From positions 52,237 to 116,236 of the forward strand of contig NZ_LNXV01000005.1 of assembly GCF_001467025.1 (NCBI RefSeq): a stretch of 64,000 nucleotides of DNA, read 5' to 3'. Each line of letters opens with the position of its first letter. Positions within the stretch are counted from its first letter, which is position 1. Below are positions 20,349 through 29,500 of the stretch, piece by piece. The DNA comes from Legionella brunensis. Its GTDB lineage: Bacteria; Pseudomonadota; Gammaproteobacteria; Legionellales; Legionellaceae. A program made the position numbers and the translations under genes. Below the pieces are notes generated by a model, which was not told where the DNA came from, ran no database searches, and saw only the letters and a list, made by a program, of their open reading frames with translations.

Positions 20349-20721
20349 TCATGCGATGATCCCCGGTTGCAACGAACTAGGCAAGAGTTGTGCAATATCT
20401 TTTCTAAACTCGGATAATTGACATTCAAACCCTTTCAATTTATCTCGTAGAAAATCTAACCCATACTTAAAAAAGCTTATTCGAGGTCGGTATTGTTTTT
20501 GATAGTAGTCCACTTAATTAGCTGTGAATTGGCTTGCCACTCTCCTGTTTTGTGAGCCCAAGCAAGATGACCATAAAGCGAGTATTTTTTCTAATCGTTT
20601 AAGATAAGTAACTTGTGTAGATTCTGACTACTGTATCTTGTTTAATTCTCATGTAGAACGGAAGATGGTTTGCTTGCAACCAGGATATAAAGGTTTTATT
20701 GGGAAACTCTCCTACTTCCAT
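20349..20721 (-). mobile_element. IS4-family transposase C-terminal relic
   Basis: Minus-strand fragments in several frames read KTFISWLQANHLPFYMRIKQD, then LYGHLAWAHKTGEW, then SFFKYGLDFLRDKL before a TGA at 20349. These three blocks occur in this order at the C-terminal end of IS4-family transposases (WL-x4-IPFxIRIK; the YKTGEW and FRYGLDYLR blocks). Frameshifts and a missing N-terminal half make it inactive. No terminal inverted repeats were found. Confidence 0.75.
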
Positions 20722-20742
20722 CTGAAAGAAATTAAATTTTAA

Positions 20743-21074
20743 TTAAATCTCTTTATTTGCCCGTTTTGTTTTTAGATGAGACACTGGCATTAAGCCCATA
20801 ATAAAACTGGCCATACCAGCAGAAACATTCACTTCACCATAATTTAAAGAAATATTGTAAACACCAATCCCAGCTACCCAATCAACAATAGCTGCAACCG
20901 GTCTTTCCGTAACATTGTTTTTTTATTAGAGAGTCTTGCGTAGATAAGTGCCATACAAAAAGAGGTCATGAGAAATCGTAACAAAGCCAAGGAGCCAGGC
21001 GAATAAGCAGTGAGACCTATGCGTATTCCGACAAATGCCGATGTCCAAAGAGTAATGTCAAAATAAGTACGCAA
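20743..21074 (-). pseudogene. EamA/DMT-family transporter fragment, frameshifted
   Basis: From ATG 21074 the frame reads DITLWTSAFVGIRIGLTAY then GSLALLRFLMTS, matching the first two helices of EamA-type transporters, and stops after LLLIG near 20874. One frame over it continues VAGIGVYNISLNYGEVNVSA then MASFIMGLMPV, which is helices 3-4 of the same family, and ends at a TAA at 20743. About 110 of roughly 300 residues remain; the rest is replaced by the IS4 relic. Confidence 0.75.
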
Positions 21075-21163
21075 TTAACTTTTATGGGAGCCCATATTCG
21101 ATCCATTGCAAAAAGATATATCAATAATTGAACAGATATTCGGTGATAAACTCAAACATCCTT

Positions 21164-22159
21164 TTAAAAATTAATATCAATACCCGTGTAGATTGCATAT
21201 CTACTTGTAACCTGTGTCCCATTAAATTTCTCTGACACAGGAATGCCTATGCCAAGATAACAGGAAATCTTTTCCTCGATGTTCATCCTGACCCCTGGAT
21301 TTAAATAGATACTATTTCCACCACTGTTAGGATCTTTTATCCCATCGACTTTATCTTTAGCAGCGTATTCACCCGTTAATTCCAACATTCCTTCAAGGTT
21401 ATAATTCAATTTGCCTTTATGCTCTAATAGAGGATAATCGGCAGCGAAATTATAATCAAAATAACTACCTAAAATCGTATCTTGGGAGCCTTTTGTTGTT
21501 TGAGTATAAATAAAATTACTACTTATTGATAAGTCGCCCCACTTTTTAGAAAAAATAAGCCCCCCCAATGGTACCCAGGCTCCGGTTCCAGGCTGATCTG
21601 ATGCTGAAAATAATTCACCTTGTCGTGACCTTGCCGTAGTTTTTCCAGTTGGTAGGTTCATTCCAAAAAGCAAGGCCATTGCCATAGGCAACTTACCTTC
21701 ACTTTCATCCCCTATTCGCCAAAGCCCAAAAAGTGAGGAATCTGCCGCCCCGGATATATCACCAAGATTATTGACGCTTGGAAATAAATTATCCTCAGCA
21801 TCAGTAGCTGCCCGAAGATTATAGGTATGTTGAATAGGTAAATTTGCTCCTACGGTTAAGTTATCCAGTAGACCATAGCTCATCATAAAATAATTGATTA
21901 GAAGCGCTTTTTCACTTTCACTGGTTGAAAACTCTAATAGAGTCGCATCGGAAAGTGGATTCATACGGTAATATTCTGTTCGCTGGTTTATAGACCAGCC
22001 TCCTTTATCCATTGTATCTGCAGTTGCCGTAACAATGGGAGCTCCAAGACCCACAGAATAATTATTGATACTATGCTGGGGCGTACTCGAGTAACTCACA
22101 CCGACGTAGCCGCAACCGATCACCAATAAATAAAAAAATTTTTTAATATTAAGTTCCAA
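21164..22159 (-). CDS. Outer-membrane beta-barrel protein (phenol-degradation MetA-pathway-like transporter family)
   Basis: A 331-residue exported protein. The N-terminus (IKKFFYLLVIGCGYVGVSYSS) is a signal peptide and the C-terminus (AIYTGIDINF) ends in Phe like outer-membrane barrels. Internal strands alternate (GLLDNLTVGANLPIQHTY, GMNLPTGKTT, WGDLSISSNFIYTQTT). The SxGLLDNLTVGxxLP pattern and the central NLPTGK motif resemble the family labelled Phenol_MetA_deg, whose members are mostly uncharacterised. It stands alone, 90 bp downstream of the decayed EamA fragment's start. Substrate unknown. Confidence 0.6.
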   Translation of the reverse strand: MELNIKKFFYLLVIGCGYVGVSYSSTPQHSINNYSVGLGAPIVTATADTMDKGGWSINQRTEYYRMNPLSDATLLEFSTSESEKALLINYFMMSYGLLDNLTVGANLPIQHTYNLRAATDAEDNLFPSVNNLGDISGAADSSLFGLWRIGDESEGKLPMAMALLFGMNLPTGKTTARSRQGELFSASDQPGTGAWVPLGGLIFSKKWGDLSISSNFIYTQTTKGSQDTILGSYFDYNFAADYPLLEHKGKLNYNLEGMLELTGEYAAKDKVDGIKDPNSGGNSIYLNPGVRMNIEEKISCYLGIGIPVSEKFNGTQVTSRYAIYTGIDINF

Positions 22160-22461
22160 GTAAAATTCCTGGCTTTAAGTGGATCCGACCATCTTGTTGC
22201 ATAACAAAAGAGAGAACATTCCCCAACCCTCGAGCCAGTTTGATGGCCAGTCGTATCTGAAATAATGCAGGCATGGGATGCAGTAAATCAGGTCATACGC
22301 TCACTAGATTAACCTACTAATCCCATGCCTATCAACGATATGAAGCAATTTAAGAAATTGCTCTATCAGCCCACACTTAACTCGTTAGGTTAGCAAAAAT
22401 ATTTGATAATTATTCTCAAGGCGATAAGTCCAAGAAACAAATATGGTGGAGAAAAATTCTC
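22160..22461. other. Non-coding region with a long inverted repeat
   Basis: No convincing gene is seen here. GGCATGGGAT at 22270-22279 recurs inverted as ATCCCATGCC at 22320-22329 with 40 bp between, which could form a cruciform or mark the ends of a lost small element. The rest shows nothing recognisable. The nearest genes run away from it on both sides. Confidence 0.45.
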
Positions 22462-22590
22462 ATGATTAAAACTTCTCTTCTGACTCGCGTTTTAGGAAAA
22501 AAAATTTTATTCCGATTTCTTCTAATTATTCCTAAAGTTAATTTCAAGAATGCTGTTCACTTGGATTTTGACCCATTTACAATCCGATAA
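22462..22590 (+). CDS. Possible 42-residue small protein upstream of umuD
   Basis: ATG 22462 opens a 42-codon frame (MIKTSLLTRVLGKKILFRFL and on) ending at 22590, 51 bp before umuD. GGAG lies about 10 bases upstream. The product is basic with a short hydrophobic stretch. No family is recognised and chance cannot be excluded at this length. Confidence 0.25.
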   Translation: MIKTSLLTRVLGKKILFRFLLIIPKVNFKNAVHLDFDPFTIR

Positions 22591-22641
22591 ATGCCCTCTA
22601 TGATTTGATTATTGTCACAAAAATCATAACAATGAGGCTGT

Positions 22642-23160
22642 ATGAGTCGTGGTGGAAAAAGATATGGTGCAGGGCGTCCAGCGGGGAGTAACCGATATGG
22701 TGAGGCAACTAAAACTCTTCGTGTTCCCATTTCCCGTATTGAGGAAATTAAAGAATACTTACTAGACCAACCCAGAGGAACTCCTCTTTATAGCTCTAAG
22801 GTTCGAGCAGGCTTTCCCTCCCCTGCCGATGATTATATCGAATCCTATCTTGATTTAAATGAACATTTAATCAAACACCCTGCTTCTACATTTTTTTTAA
22901 TTGCCGCAGGTGATTCCATGACCGGTGCAAGCATCCAGCCAGGCGATATGCTCATTGTTGATAAAAGTATTGAAGCAACTCATGGCAAAATTGTGATTGC
23001 CGCCATTGATGGCGAACTCACAGTAAAAAGGCTTTCAAAAACTACGAAAGGCGTACAATTGCTCCCAGAAAATAAAAATTATAACCCCATCGATATCACG
23101 GATTCCCAGGATTTAGTCATTTGGGGTGTTGTTACTCACATCATTCATCAGGCGGTGTAA
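22642..23160 (+). CDS. umuD: UmuD-type S24 peptidase, subunit of DNA polymerase V
   Basis: A 172-residue LexA-fold self-cleaving protein. After RecA-stimulated cleavage it joins UmuC to form the translesion polymerase. Visible are the Ala56-Gly57 cleavage site (KVRAGFPSP), the catalytic Ser92 (AAGDSMTGA) and Lys129 (LTVKRLS). The first 25 residues form a basic, glycine-rich extension ([14 protein letters not shown]) often seen in plasmid-type and Legionella UmuD proteins and absent from E. coli UmuD. Its TAA overlaps the umuC ATG, so the two are coupled. No CTGT-N8-ACAG LexA box was found upstream, in line with reports that Legionella lacks a classical SOS response; control is therefore unclear. 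Confidence 0.92.
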   Translation: MSRGGKRYGAGRPAGSNRYGEATKTLRVPISRIEEIKEYLLDQPRGTPLYSSKVRAGFPSPADDYIESYLDLNEHLIKHPASTFFLIAAGDSMTGASIQPGDMLIVDKSIEATHGKIVIAAIDGELTVKRLSKTTKGVQLLPENKNYNPIDITDSQDLVIWGVVTHIIHQAV

Positions 23161-24425
23161 TGATGTTTGCCCTTATTGATTGCAATAATTTTTATGCAAG
23201 CTGTGAGCGCTTATTTCGTCCAGATTTAGCAACAACCCCCATTGTTGTTTTAAGTAATAATGATGGTTGTGTAATAGCTCGCTCTAATGAAGCCAAAGCA
23301 TTGGGCATTCAAATGGGCGTCCCTTTTTTTAAAGTCAAAGGGCTTTGCAAACAGCATAATGTGCAGGTATTCTCCTCCAACTATACCCTCTACGGTAATC
23401 TATCCCATCGTGTGATGACTGTGATCGAAGAAAATTGGCCTGATACCGAAATTTACTCCATTGATGAAGCTTTCTTAAATTTAAAAACCCTACCCGAAGG
23501 CAAAATTGATGCCTTCTGCTGGGATTTACAAAAAAAGATTTTTAGAAATACTGGTATCCCTATATCCATTGGGGTTGGGCGAACAAAAACATTGGCGAAG
23601 GTGGCTAATCACGTCGCTAAAAAGAAACTAAACACTCCAGTGTTCAATGTCACACATCAAGAAGAGCGTTGGCTGCCTCATTTAGAAGTAGATGATATAT
23701 GGGGCATTAGACATCAATGGCATAAAAAGCTTGTAAGCCTTGGCGTCACTAATGCCTATGAGCTCTCAAAATTGAATCCACGATTCGTAAAAGACCACTT
23801 CAATGTGGTATTACAACGAACCGTATTGGAGTTATCAGGAACCTCCTGTCTTGAATTAGAGGCAATTGCTCCTAAAAAAACCATCATGTCATCCTGCTCA
23901 TTCGGTGAATTACAATCTGATTTTGGTTTTATTCAAGAAGCCATCAGCCATCACTGTGGGACTGCCTGGGACAAAATGAGACGACAAGGTTTAATTGCCC
24001 AACATTTGTCAGTCTTTATTCGCTCAAACCCATTTCGAGAAGACCTTGCTCAATACTCCAATTCGATTGGCTTTCGCCTAGTTAATCCAACCGATGATGT
24101 CAGATATTTAACAACCGCAGCTAAACTATGTATTAAGCGTATTTATCGCAAAGGGATCCAATACCATAAATGTGGCGTTTTACTCGCTGATTTAATCGAT
24201 AGGCAATATCGACAAATGGATTTATTCCATCAACCTAGTGATGAAAAATTTTTTGAAACCGAAAAGGTCATGAGTTTAATTAACGAGATTAATCAGAAAT
24301 ATGGTCCCAGAACCATTCGACTTGCAGCAGAAGGTTTTCAAAAATCCTGGTCTATGAAACGACAATTGAAATCACCGCATTATACAAGTCGCTGGTCAGA
24401 ATTACCTTTGGTTTTTTTGAGATAG
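23160..24425 (+). CDS. umuC: UmuC, Y-family DNA polymerase V catalytic subunit
   Basis: Error-prone translesion polymerase. The start is taken at ATG 23160, which overlaps the umuD TAA and gives [19 protein letters not shown]. This is the standard UmuC N-terminus, with the first catalytic Asp in LIDCNNF; the frame itself extends upstream to 23121. The second catalytic pair is in YSIDEAFL. Further Y-family motifs are [34 protein letters not shown] and the C-terminal [15 protein letters not shown], which ends near a beta-clamp-binding QMDLF-type peptide. At 421 residues it matches E. coli UmuC (422). The pair could raise mutation under damage. Confidence 0.94.
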   Translation: MMFALIDCNNFYASCERLFRPDLATTPIVVLSNNDGCVIARSNEAKALGIQMGVPFFKVKGLCKQHNVQVFSSNYTLYGNLSHRVMTVIEENWPDTEIYSIDEAFLNLKTLPEGKIDAFCWDLQKKIFRNTGIPISIGVGRTKTLAKVANHVAKKKLNTPVFNVTHQEERWLPHLEVDDIWGIRHQWHKKLVSLGVTNAYELSKLNPRFVKDHFNVVLQRTVLELSGTSCLELEAIAPKKTIMSSCSFGELQSDFGFIQEAISHHCGTAWDKMRRQGLIAQHLSVFIRSNPFREDLAQYSNSIGFRLVNPTDDVRYLTTAAKLCIKRIYRKGIQYHKCGVLLADLIDRQYRQMDLFHQPSDEKFFETEKVMSLINEINQKYGPRTIRLAAEGFQKSWSMKRQLKSPHYTSRWSELPLVFLR

Positions 24426-24585
24426 TACCCACCCCTATTTCTGGTTTGTATATTCTTCCAATACGTTAATTAAGTACTGTTGACTCCTGATACTGTCTTT
24501 AGATTATTAAAATCTTAAAAAGATTGTTAGAAAATTTTTAATTGATTACTATTCCACTCTACTTGAAAATATTGCATGGAGCCCT

Positions 24586-25074
24586 ATGAATAAATTATCT
24601 GCCTTGTTGTTATCCTCTCTTTTCTGCGCAAGTAGCTATGCGGCACAGATCACAGCCACTATTTATATGACAGAAGGAGAGAAAAAAGAAATTGGTAAGG
24701 TTCTTTTTTCAGATACAGAATTTGGATTGCTGATTGTACCCACGCTTTCTTCCTTACCTGCAGGATTGCGTGGTTTTCATCTGCATCAGCATCCTGATTG
24801 CGCTGATAAAGGCATGCATGCAGGCAGCCACTATGATCCTAAAAATACCAATAGCCATCAGGGCCCTTATGGGAAAGGACATTTGGGTGACTTGCCAGTC
24901 TTGTATGTCGATAGTGATGGCAACGCAAATACACCTACACTAGCACCACGATTAACAACCAAAGATCTTGCTGGATTAGCTGTCATGATCCACGCAGGTG
25001 GTGACAACTATAGCAATAAACCAGAACTCGGTGGCGGCGGTGCGAGAATTGCTTGCGGACCTATCAAGCAATAA
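24586..25074 (+). CDS. sodC: Periplasmic Cu/Zn superoxide dismutase SodC
   Basis: Converts superoxide to peroxide and oxygen in the periplasm, where it protects against host oxidative burst. The 162-residue precursor has a signal peptide to about residue 20 (SSYAA). Metal ligands are all visible: His65 and His67 (GFHLHQHPDC), His82 (AGSHYDP), His91, His99 and Asp102 (KGHLGDLP), and His136 (VMIHAGGDNYS). The disulfide cysteines are Cys72 and Cys157. The gene stands alone, between umuC and the leftward ahpCD operon, with a GC-rich hairpin downstream. Confidence 0.95.
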   Translation: MNKLSALLLSSLFCASSYAAQITATIYMTEGEKKEIGKVLFSDTEFGLLIVPTLSSLPAGLRGFHLHQHPDCADKGMHAGSHYDPKNTNSHQGPYGKGHLGDLPVLYVDSDGNANTPTLAPRLTTKDLAGLAVMIHAGGDNYSNKPELGGGGARIACGPIKQ

Positions 25075-25130
25075 GAGCATCGCAAAGATTTTTTGACGCG
25101 GATTGATTATAGCTCACTCAACCCCGAATT

Positions 25131-25150
25131 CCCGCGGCCTCGACCGCGGG
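25131..25150. repeat. GC-rich REP-like hairpin
   Basis: CCCGCGG at 25131-25137 and CCGCGGG at 25144-25150 pair around a 6-base loop (CCTCGA), in a genome that is otherwise AT-rich. It lies between the convergent sodC and ahpD genes and may act as a terminator or belong to a dispersed REP-type family. There is one copy in this window. Confidence 0.6.
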
Positions 25151-25209
25151 GGTCCAAACATAATCTCACACCAAATTTATATCTTGCTAGGCGCCCAAGG
25201 GCAGCAAGC

Positions 25210-25722
25210 CTATAACCCAAGTGTCACATGCGTGCTATGAATCACCGCGCTAATACGCCCAATCCTTGCAATCGCCTGTGCTGTCAGACCATGTTCTTGT
25301 AGTTGATGAGTGTGTGCACTAATACAGGATCCACAACCATTTAATATTGATACCGCCAGAGACATTATTTCGAAAGTGATGCGATCAATACCTGGATTCA
25401 TCATCCCCTGCATCCGAAGGCCTGCCGGAACCTGAGCCAACTCGGCATGTTCACTTAAATGAACAAAACGATAATAGATATTAGTCATTGCCATCAAACT
25501 CGCAGCCAACTTGGCAGCCTCCTGAAGCTCCTTTGTATAAGGTAATATGAGCAATTCATTAATAAGTAACTTGTTTCCCAAATGATAGCTCACTGCCAAG
25601 GCAGCCCCCGCAATTTGCTGCTCGCTTAAATCATTGGTTTGAGCTAAATCAAGTATCTTACCCAGATTTATCCGCACATCTGTTGCGAAATCTGGCAATT
25701 GTTGTTTAATATTATCTAGCAT
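25210..25722 (-). CDS. ahpD: AhpD-type alkylhydroperoxidase (carboxymuconolactone decarboxylase family)
   Basis: Recycles the neighbouring peroxiredoxin AhpC and has weak peroxidase activity of its own. The family signature is LNGCGSCISAHTHQL, with the redox CxxC and the following His. The frame extends to 25794, but the ATG at 25722 has AAGGAT upstream and gives 170 residues, close to mycobacterial AhpD; the longer form starts inside the gap to ahpC with no family support. The start lies 74 bp downstream of the ahpC stop, so the two form an operon. Confidence 0.88.
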   Translation of the reverse strand: MLDNIKQQLPDFATDVRINLGKILDLAQTNDLSEQQIAGAALAVSYHLGNKLLINELLILPYTKELQEAAKLAASLMAMTNIYYRFVHLSEHAELAQVPAGLRMQGMMNPGIDRITFEIMSLAVSILNGCGSCISAHTHQLQEHGLTAQAIARIGRISAVIHSTHVTLGL

Positions 25723-25796
25723 GGATTTATCCTTTTTATATTTATTGCTACGACCTTGGTGGCATCTCACCACCAAGGTATTTATAGTCAACAAGG

Positions 25797-26336
25797 CTAT
25801 TCAACATGGATAGTCTCTCCACCCTTTTTCCAATTACAAGGACAAAGTTCATCCGTCTGTAAGGCATCTAAAACTCGCAAAACCTCTTCTGGATTTCTTC
25901 CTACATTCAAATCAGTCACCATAACAAAGCGTGTAATACCTTTAGGGTCGACAATGAAAGTAGCCCTTTGCGCAACACCTTCATGCTCATCAAGAATTCC
26001 TAACTCTTGACTCAGCTCCCGTTTAATGTCCGCTAACATCGGGAAAGGTAAATTATGCAAATCAGGATGTTGTTTTCTCCATGCCAAATGCACAAACTCA
26101 CTATCCACACTAGCGCCTAAAACTTGGGCATCCCTGTCATTAAACTCGCCATTGAGCTTGCCAAATTCAGCAATTTCAGTCGGGCAAACAAAAGTAAAAT
26201 CTTTCGGCCAGAAAAAAACGACTAACCATTTCCCTTGATAAGTTTCATGGGAAACCTCTTTAAAAGCCTCATTGATTTCATTACTTACAGTTGCTTTTAA
26301 ATGAAACTCCGGAAATTTATGACCTACACTAATCAT
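25797..26336 (-). CDS. ahpC: AhpC-type 2-Cys peroxiredoxin
   Basis: Reduces hydrogen peroxide and organic hydroperoxides using its peroxidatic cysteine, Cys51, in DFTFVCPTEIAEF. The C-terminal cysteines at 165 and 167 (ELCPCNW) are the resolving site of the AhpC form that pairs with AhpD rather than AhpF. At 179 residues it is slightly shorter than enteric AhpC (187). It is the first gene of ahpCD. The 205-bp upstream region must hold the promoter shared in the divergent direction with the large effector-like gene; no OxyR site could be assigned by eye. Confidence 0.93.
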   Translation of the reverse strand: MISVGHKFPEFHLKATVSNEINEAFKEVSHETYQGKWLVVFFWPKDFTFVCPTEIAEFGKLNGEFNDRDAQVLGASVDSEFVHLAWRKQHPDLHNLPFPMLADIKRELSQELGILDEHEGVAQRATFIVDPKGITRFVMVTDLNVGRNPEEVLRVLDALQTDELCPCNWKKGGETIHVE

Positions 26337-26541
26337 TCGCTTCTCCTCAATAAATTATTTGGCTTTCGATGTAACTGTAGGCAAATACAATTAATGAGTA
26401 AAATCGAATATTTTTATTAATTTGATAGAAAAAAACTATTAAAAAGATTTTTAATGCTCCTGCGCGATACCGTTTGTATATTTTTAGGCGATACTATGAT
26501 AAAATAAGGCAGTTTTTTACCCGTTAATTAGGAGATGGTAA

Positions 26542-29500
26542 GTGAGTCCAATTGTTTTTTTTACAGACCCAGGTAAAGATGGCGATGATCTTATTGCAAC
26601 AATTCATGTCATTTTACAAGCAAAAGCAGCAGGTATTATTCCCGCTGACACCCCAATAAAATTAGTAACCACAGATGAAATACCCTGTGATGAAAAAGGA
26701 ATACAAAATCCTGAAGGTCAATATGGCTTGCGTGCTCTTTACCTAAATATGCAGCTTGCCAAATTAAAACAGCAATTCCCTACACTCGCTAACGCTCTCC
26801 CCGAAATTATCGCGGGCCCCCAAACGACTTATTACCAATATAATCCTGAAAAAAATGCTTTTTATAATGAAGACTCAAAAAGTCTTGCATTTTACCCAGC
26901 TGAAGAAGTAAATAAATATTACGCAGAACAAGCGTGTGACAAGCCTTCTTGTTTGCTAAGCCCCAAAGAAAACGCTGCTGCATGGATAGAAAAACTGCAA
27001 GAATCAACAAAGGAAGGCGCAAAACTTGTCAGTATTGCCGCTTTTGATGCAGTCAATGATTTTATTGTGCAAATCCCTGTAGAAGATCTCAATAAATTTA
27101 GTGTTATCACTATGGGATACAACAAGCCTTACTCAAAAAGTGAGTACGAACAAAAAATTAACGACCTCAACTCACTTCCTTACAATGCACGCAGCACTAA
27201 TCCGAATAACGCATTGGAAATCATTAAGAACCTGATAAAAATGCGCAACACGAACATTGTCTCTGGAACCACACGCAGCTTGCCCAAATATGACAAGAAC
27301 AGCTGGTTAGCAAGTTTCATGGAAATTATTAGCCGCGCTTACCCTATCTATACTGAACAATTTTCTGGGACAATTGCAGAAGAAAATCTTAATACACCTA
27401 CTCTGCTGTCTGGGATGGTTGAATTTATCAAACACTCAAAATACCAAGCTTTTTGGCCACATGATGTGGTTGCATCCTTAATGCTGATGATTGAGCTAGG
27501 ACAATGGGAAAAATTTGACTTGGGTCAGCTTAAGACGGAAATGCTGTTTACTGGGATCGAAAAAATACCCGCCAATCAATTGCGTCTGCGGTTGGTAGAG
27601 GGTAAGACTGGCGTTTTAATTGACTCTTCTGTCGCGAATGAAGACAAAGATGTAGTCATTGGGACAGAAACTCAGTCCTTTGTCTTCGGTAAAGAGTTGG
27701 ATGCTATTTTCTTTACGTCTCTTCTTCATTTCTTAGCGATTGAAGCGTTGCCTAAAGAGCAAAAAGAACAAGCTGCAGCATTACAAGCTCAATATAAAAA
27801 AATCTTAACTTTAAAAGCACAATTGTTTGAGATGAAACAAGATGCCAAAGAAGAGTCAGTCGAAGTACTAAAGTTGGAACAACAAATTAAATCCGCTTGG
27901 GCCGTTACAAGCCTTATGGAGTTGCAAAAGCAATTAGCCTTACTCGCCGCTGAAGATAAACTTCTTAGTGATGACACTCTATATATACTCGGCGAAGAAA
28001 ATCCTAACTTCTCCCTAACAGGCTTCACTGTCAAACAAGCCCAAGGTTTTCAGAAACTAATTGATGGACTAGTTAGCTGGAGTGAAACATGTGATCCCTC
28101 CCTTCTTGATGAAAATCTGTTGAAATGGATTAGAGATCTTGCCGAATCCATGCAACAAATGAAGTTCGAGTTAACGGATTCCATGGTTGACAACTTGGTA
28201 AAAACACTCGCACAAGTTTCATCTGAGAAACAATTAACACCACTCACTACAACCTTAATGAGTGAACTAAGAAAAACCGCATTATTTACTGCAAGAGGCA
28301 GCAAATTACTCGAAGAAAACGGCAAATTAGGTATTGAATTTAAACGTACTGGAAACAGTATGCTTTATGCAATTGCAGTCCTTAGTGGCCATTTATCCAA
28401 TCCGTTTCCAACAGGTATTTTAGGAATGACGGAGCAATATAAAGCGCTAATAAGCTTAAAAGATCAATCACCTGCTTATCAGCAAGCTTTTCTCTACCAT
28501 CTTGCCATCCATGACGCAGGAAAAGGCGACACTATCAAAGAAGCAGTTAAAGTTAATGAAGAAGGAATTTATTTCATTCTAATCGATAAGAATTATTATC
28601 GACTGGATACTACCGCTAAAACAATTAGCCAAACAGGCAAAGAAGAGTTTAATCTCGCAAAAGCACATGTTGATCATGATAATGCCCTGGAAGCATACAG
28701 TATCGTTGGTGCGAAGATAATGAATTGCTCTCCCACTGAATTTTTATTATGGGGTGGGGTTCCGACTGAAGCAGTTGATAAACAAGCTATTGAACTATGT
28801 GATGAGCTAATTACTTTATGTAACGAAATCAATATTGCGCAAATCGTTCAAGGGGAAATTCCTTTTATCGTCGTTAAGAAAGGATTGGATTTATTCTTTG
28901 AAGCCTATAAGAAAGACCCTAAAAAAGCTGAGCTTGTCTTTGCTCACCACTGTTATGATATTTTTGGTGGGGTTCCACGCGATTCTTTCGCAAGTATCAA
29001 CGCAGGTCGCAGTCCAGAAATCCATTTAAAAATAAATTTGCTCTACGAAACACTTATCGCAGTAGCAGAAGAAAACATTGGTTCTCTTTCCAGTAGAGAA
29101 GCTTATCATCGTTATCGTCAAAAATTAGCAACAGCTATTCCTGAGATAACTCAAGCTGCTGAAAAACAATCGAAAGAAGAAACTCTTGCCAAGACTCGTC
29201 TTGCCCAAATGCTTCGTTGTCATTTATTCAAAACTGTGACTAATCCAGAAACCAAACAGCTTACAATTGCTGAAGGTGGAAACTATGACGCAAGAACTCT
29301 CTTGTTTGTTAAAAGTATTGAAACAGCTTTTGCTCAGCTATCTAAACCTGAGCAAGAGAAATTAGTTGAGCTACTCAATAGAAATGTGGGCGTAACAGGT
29401 AAACCTGCTATTATGGTCATGTATGCTCCGAAATTGCTGTTGACTGCAACTACAGGTAGTGAATTAGCTGCTAAGGATCCGGTTGATCAGCAAGTTATAG

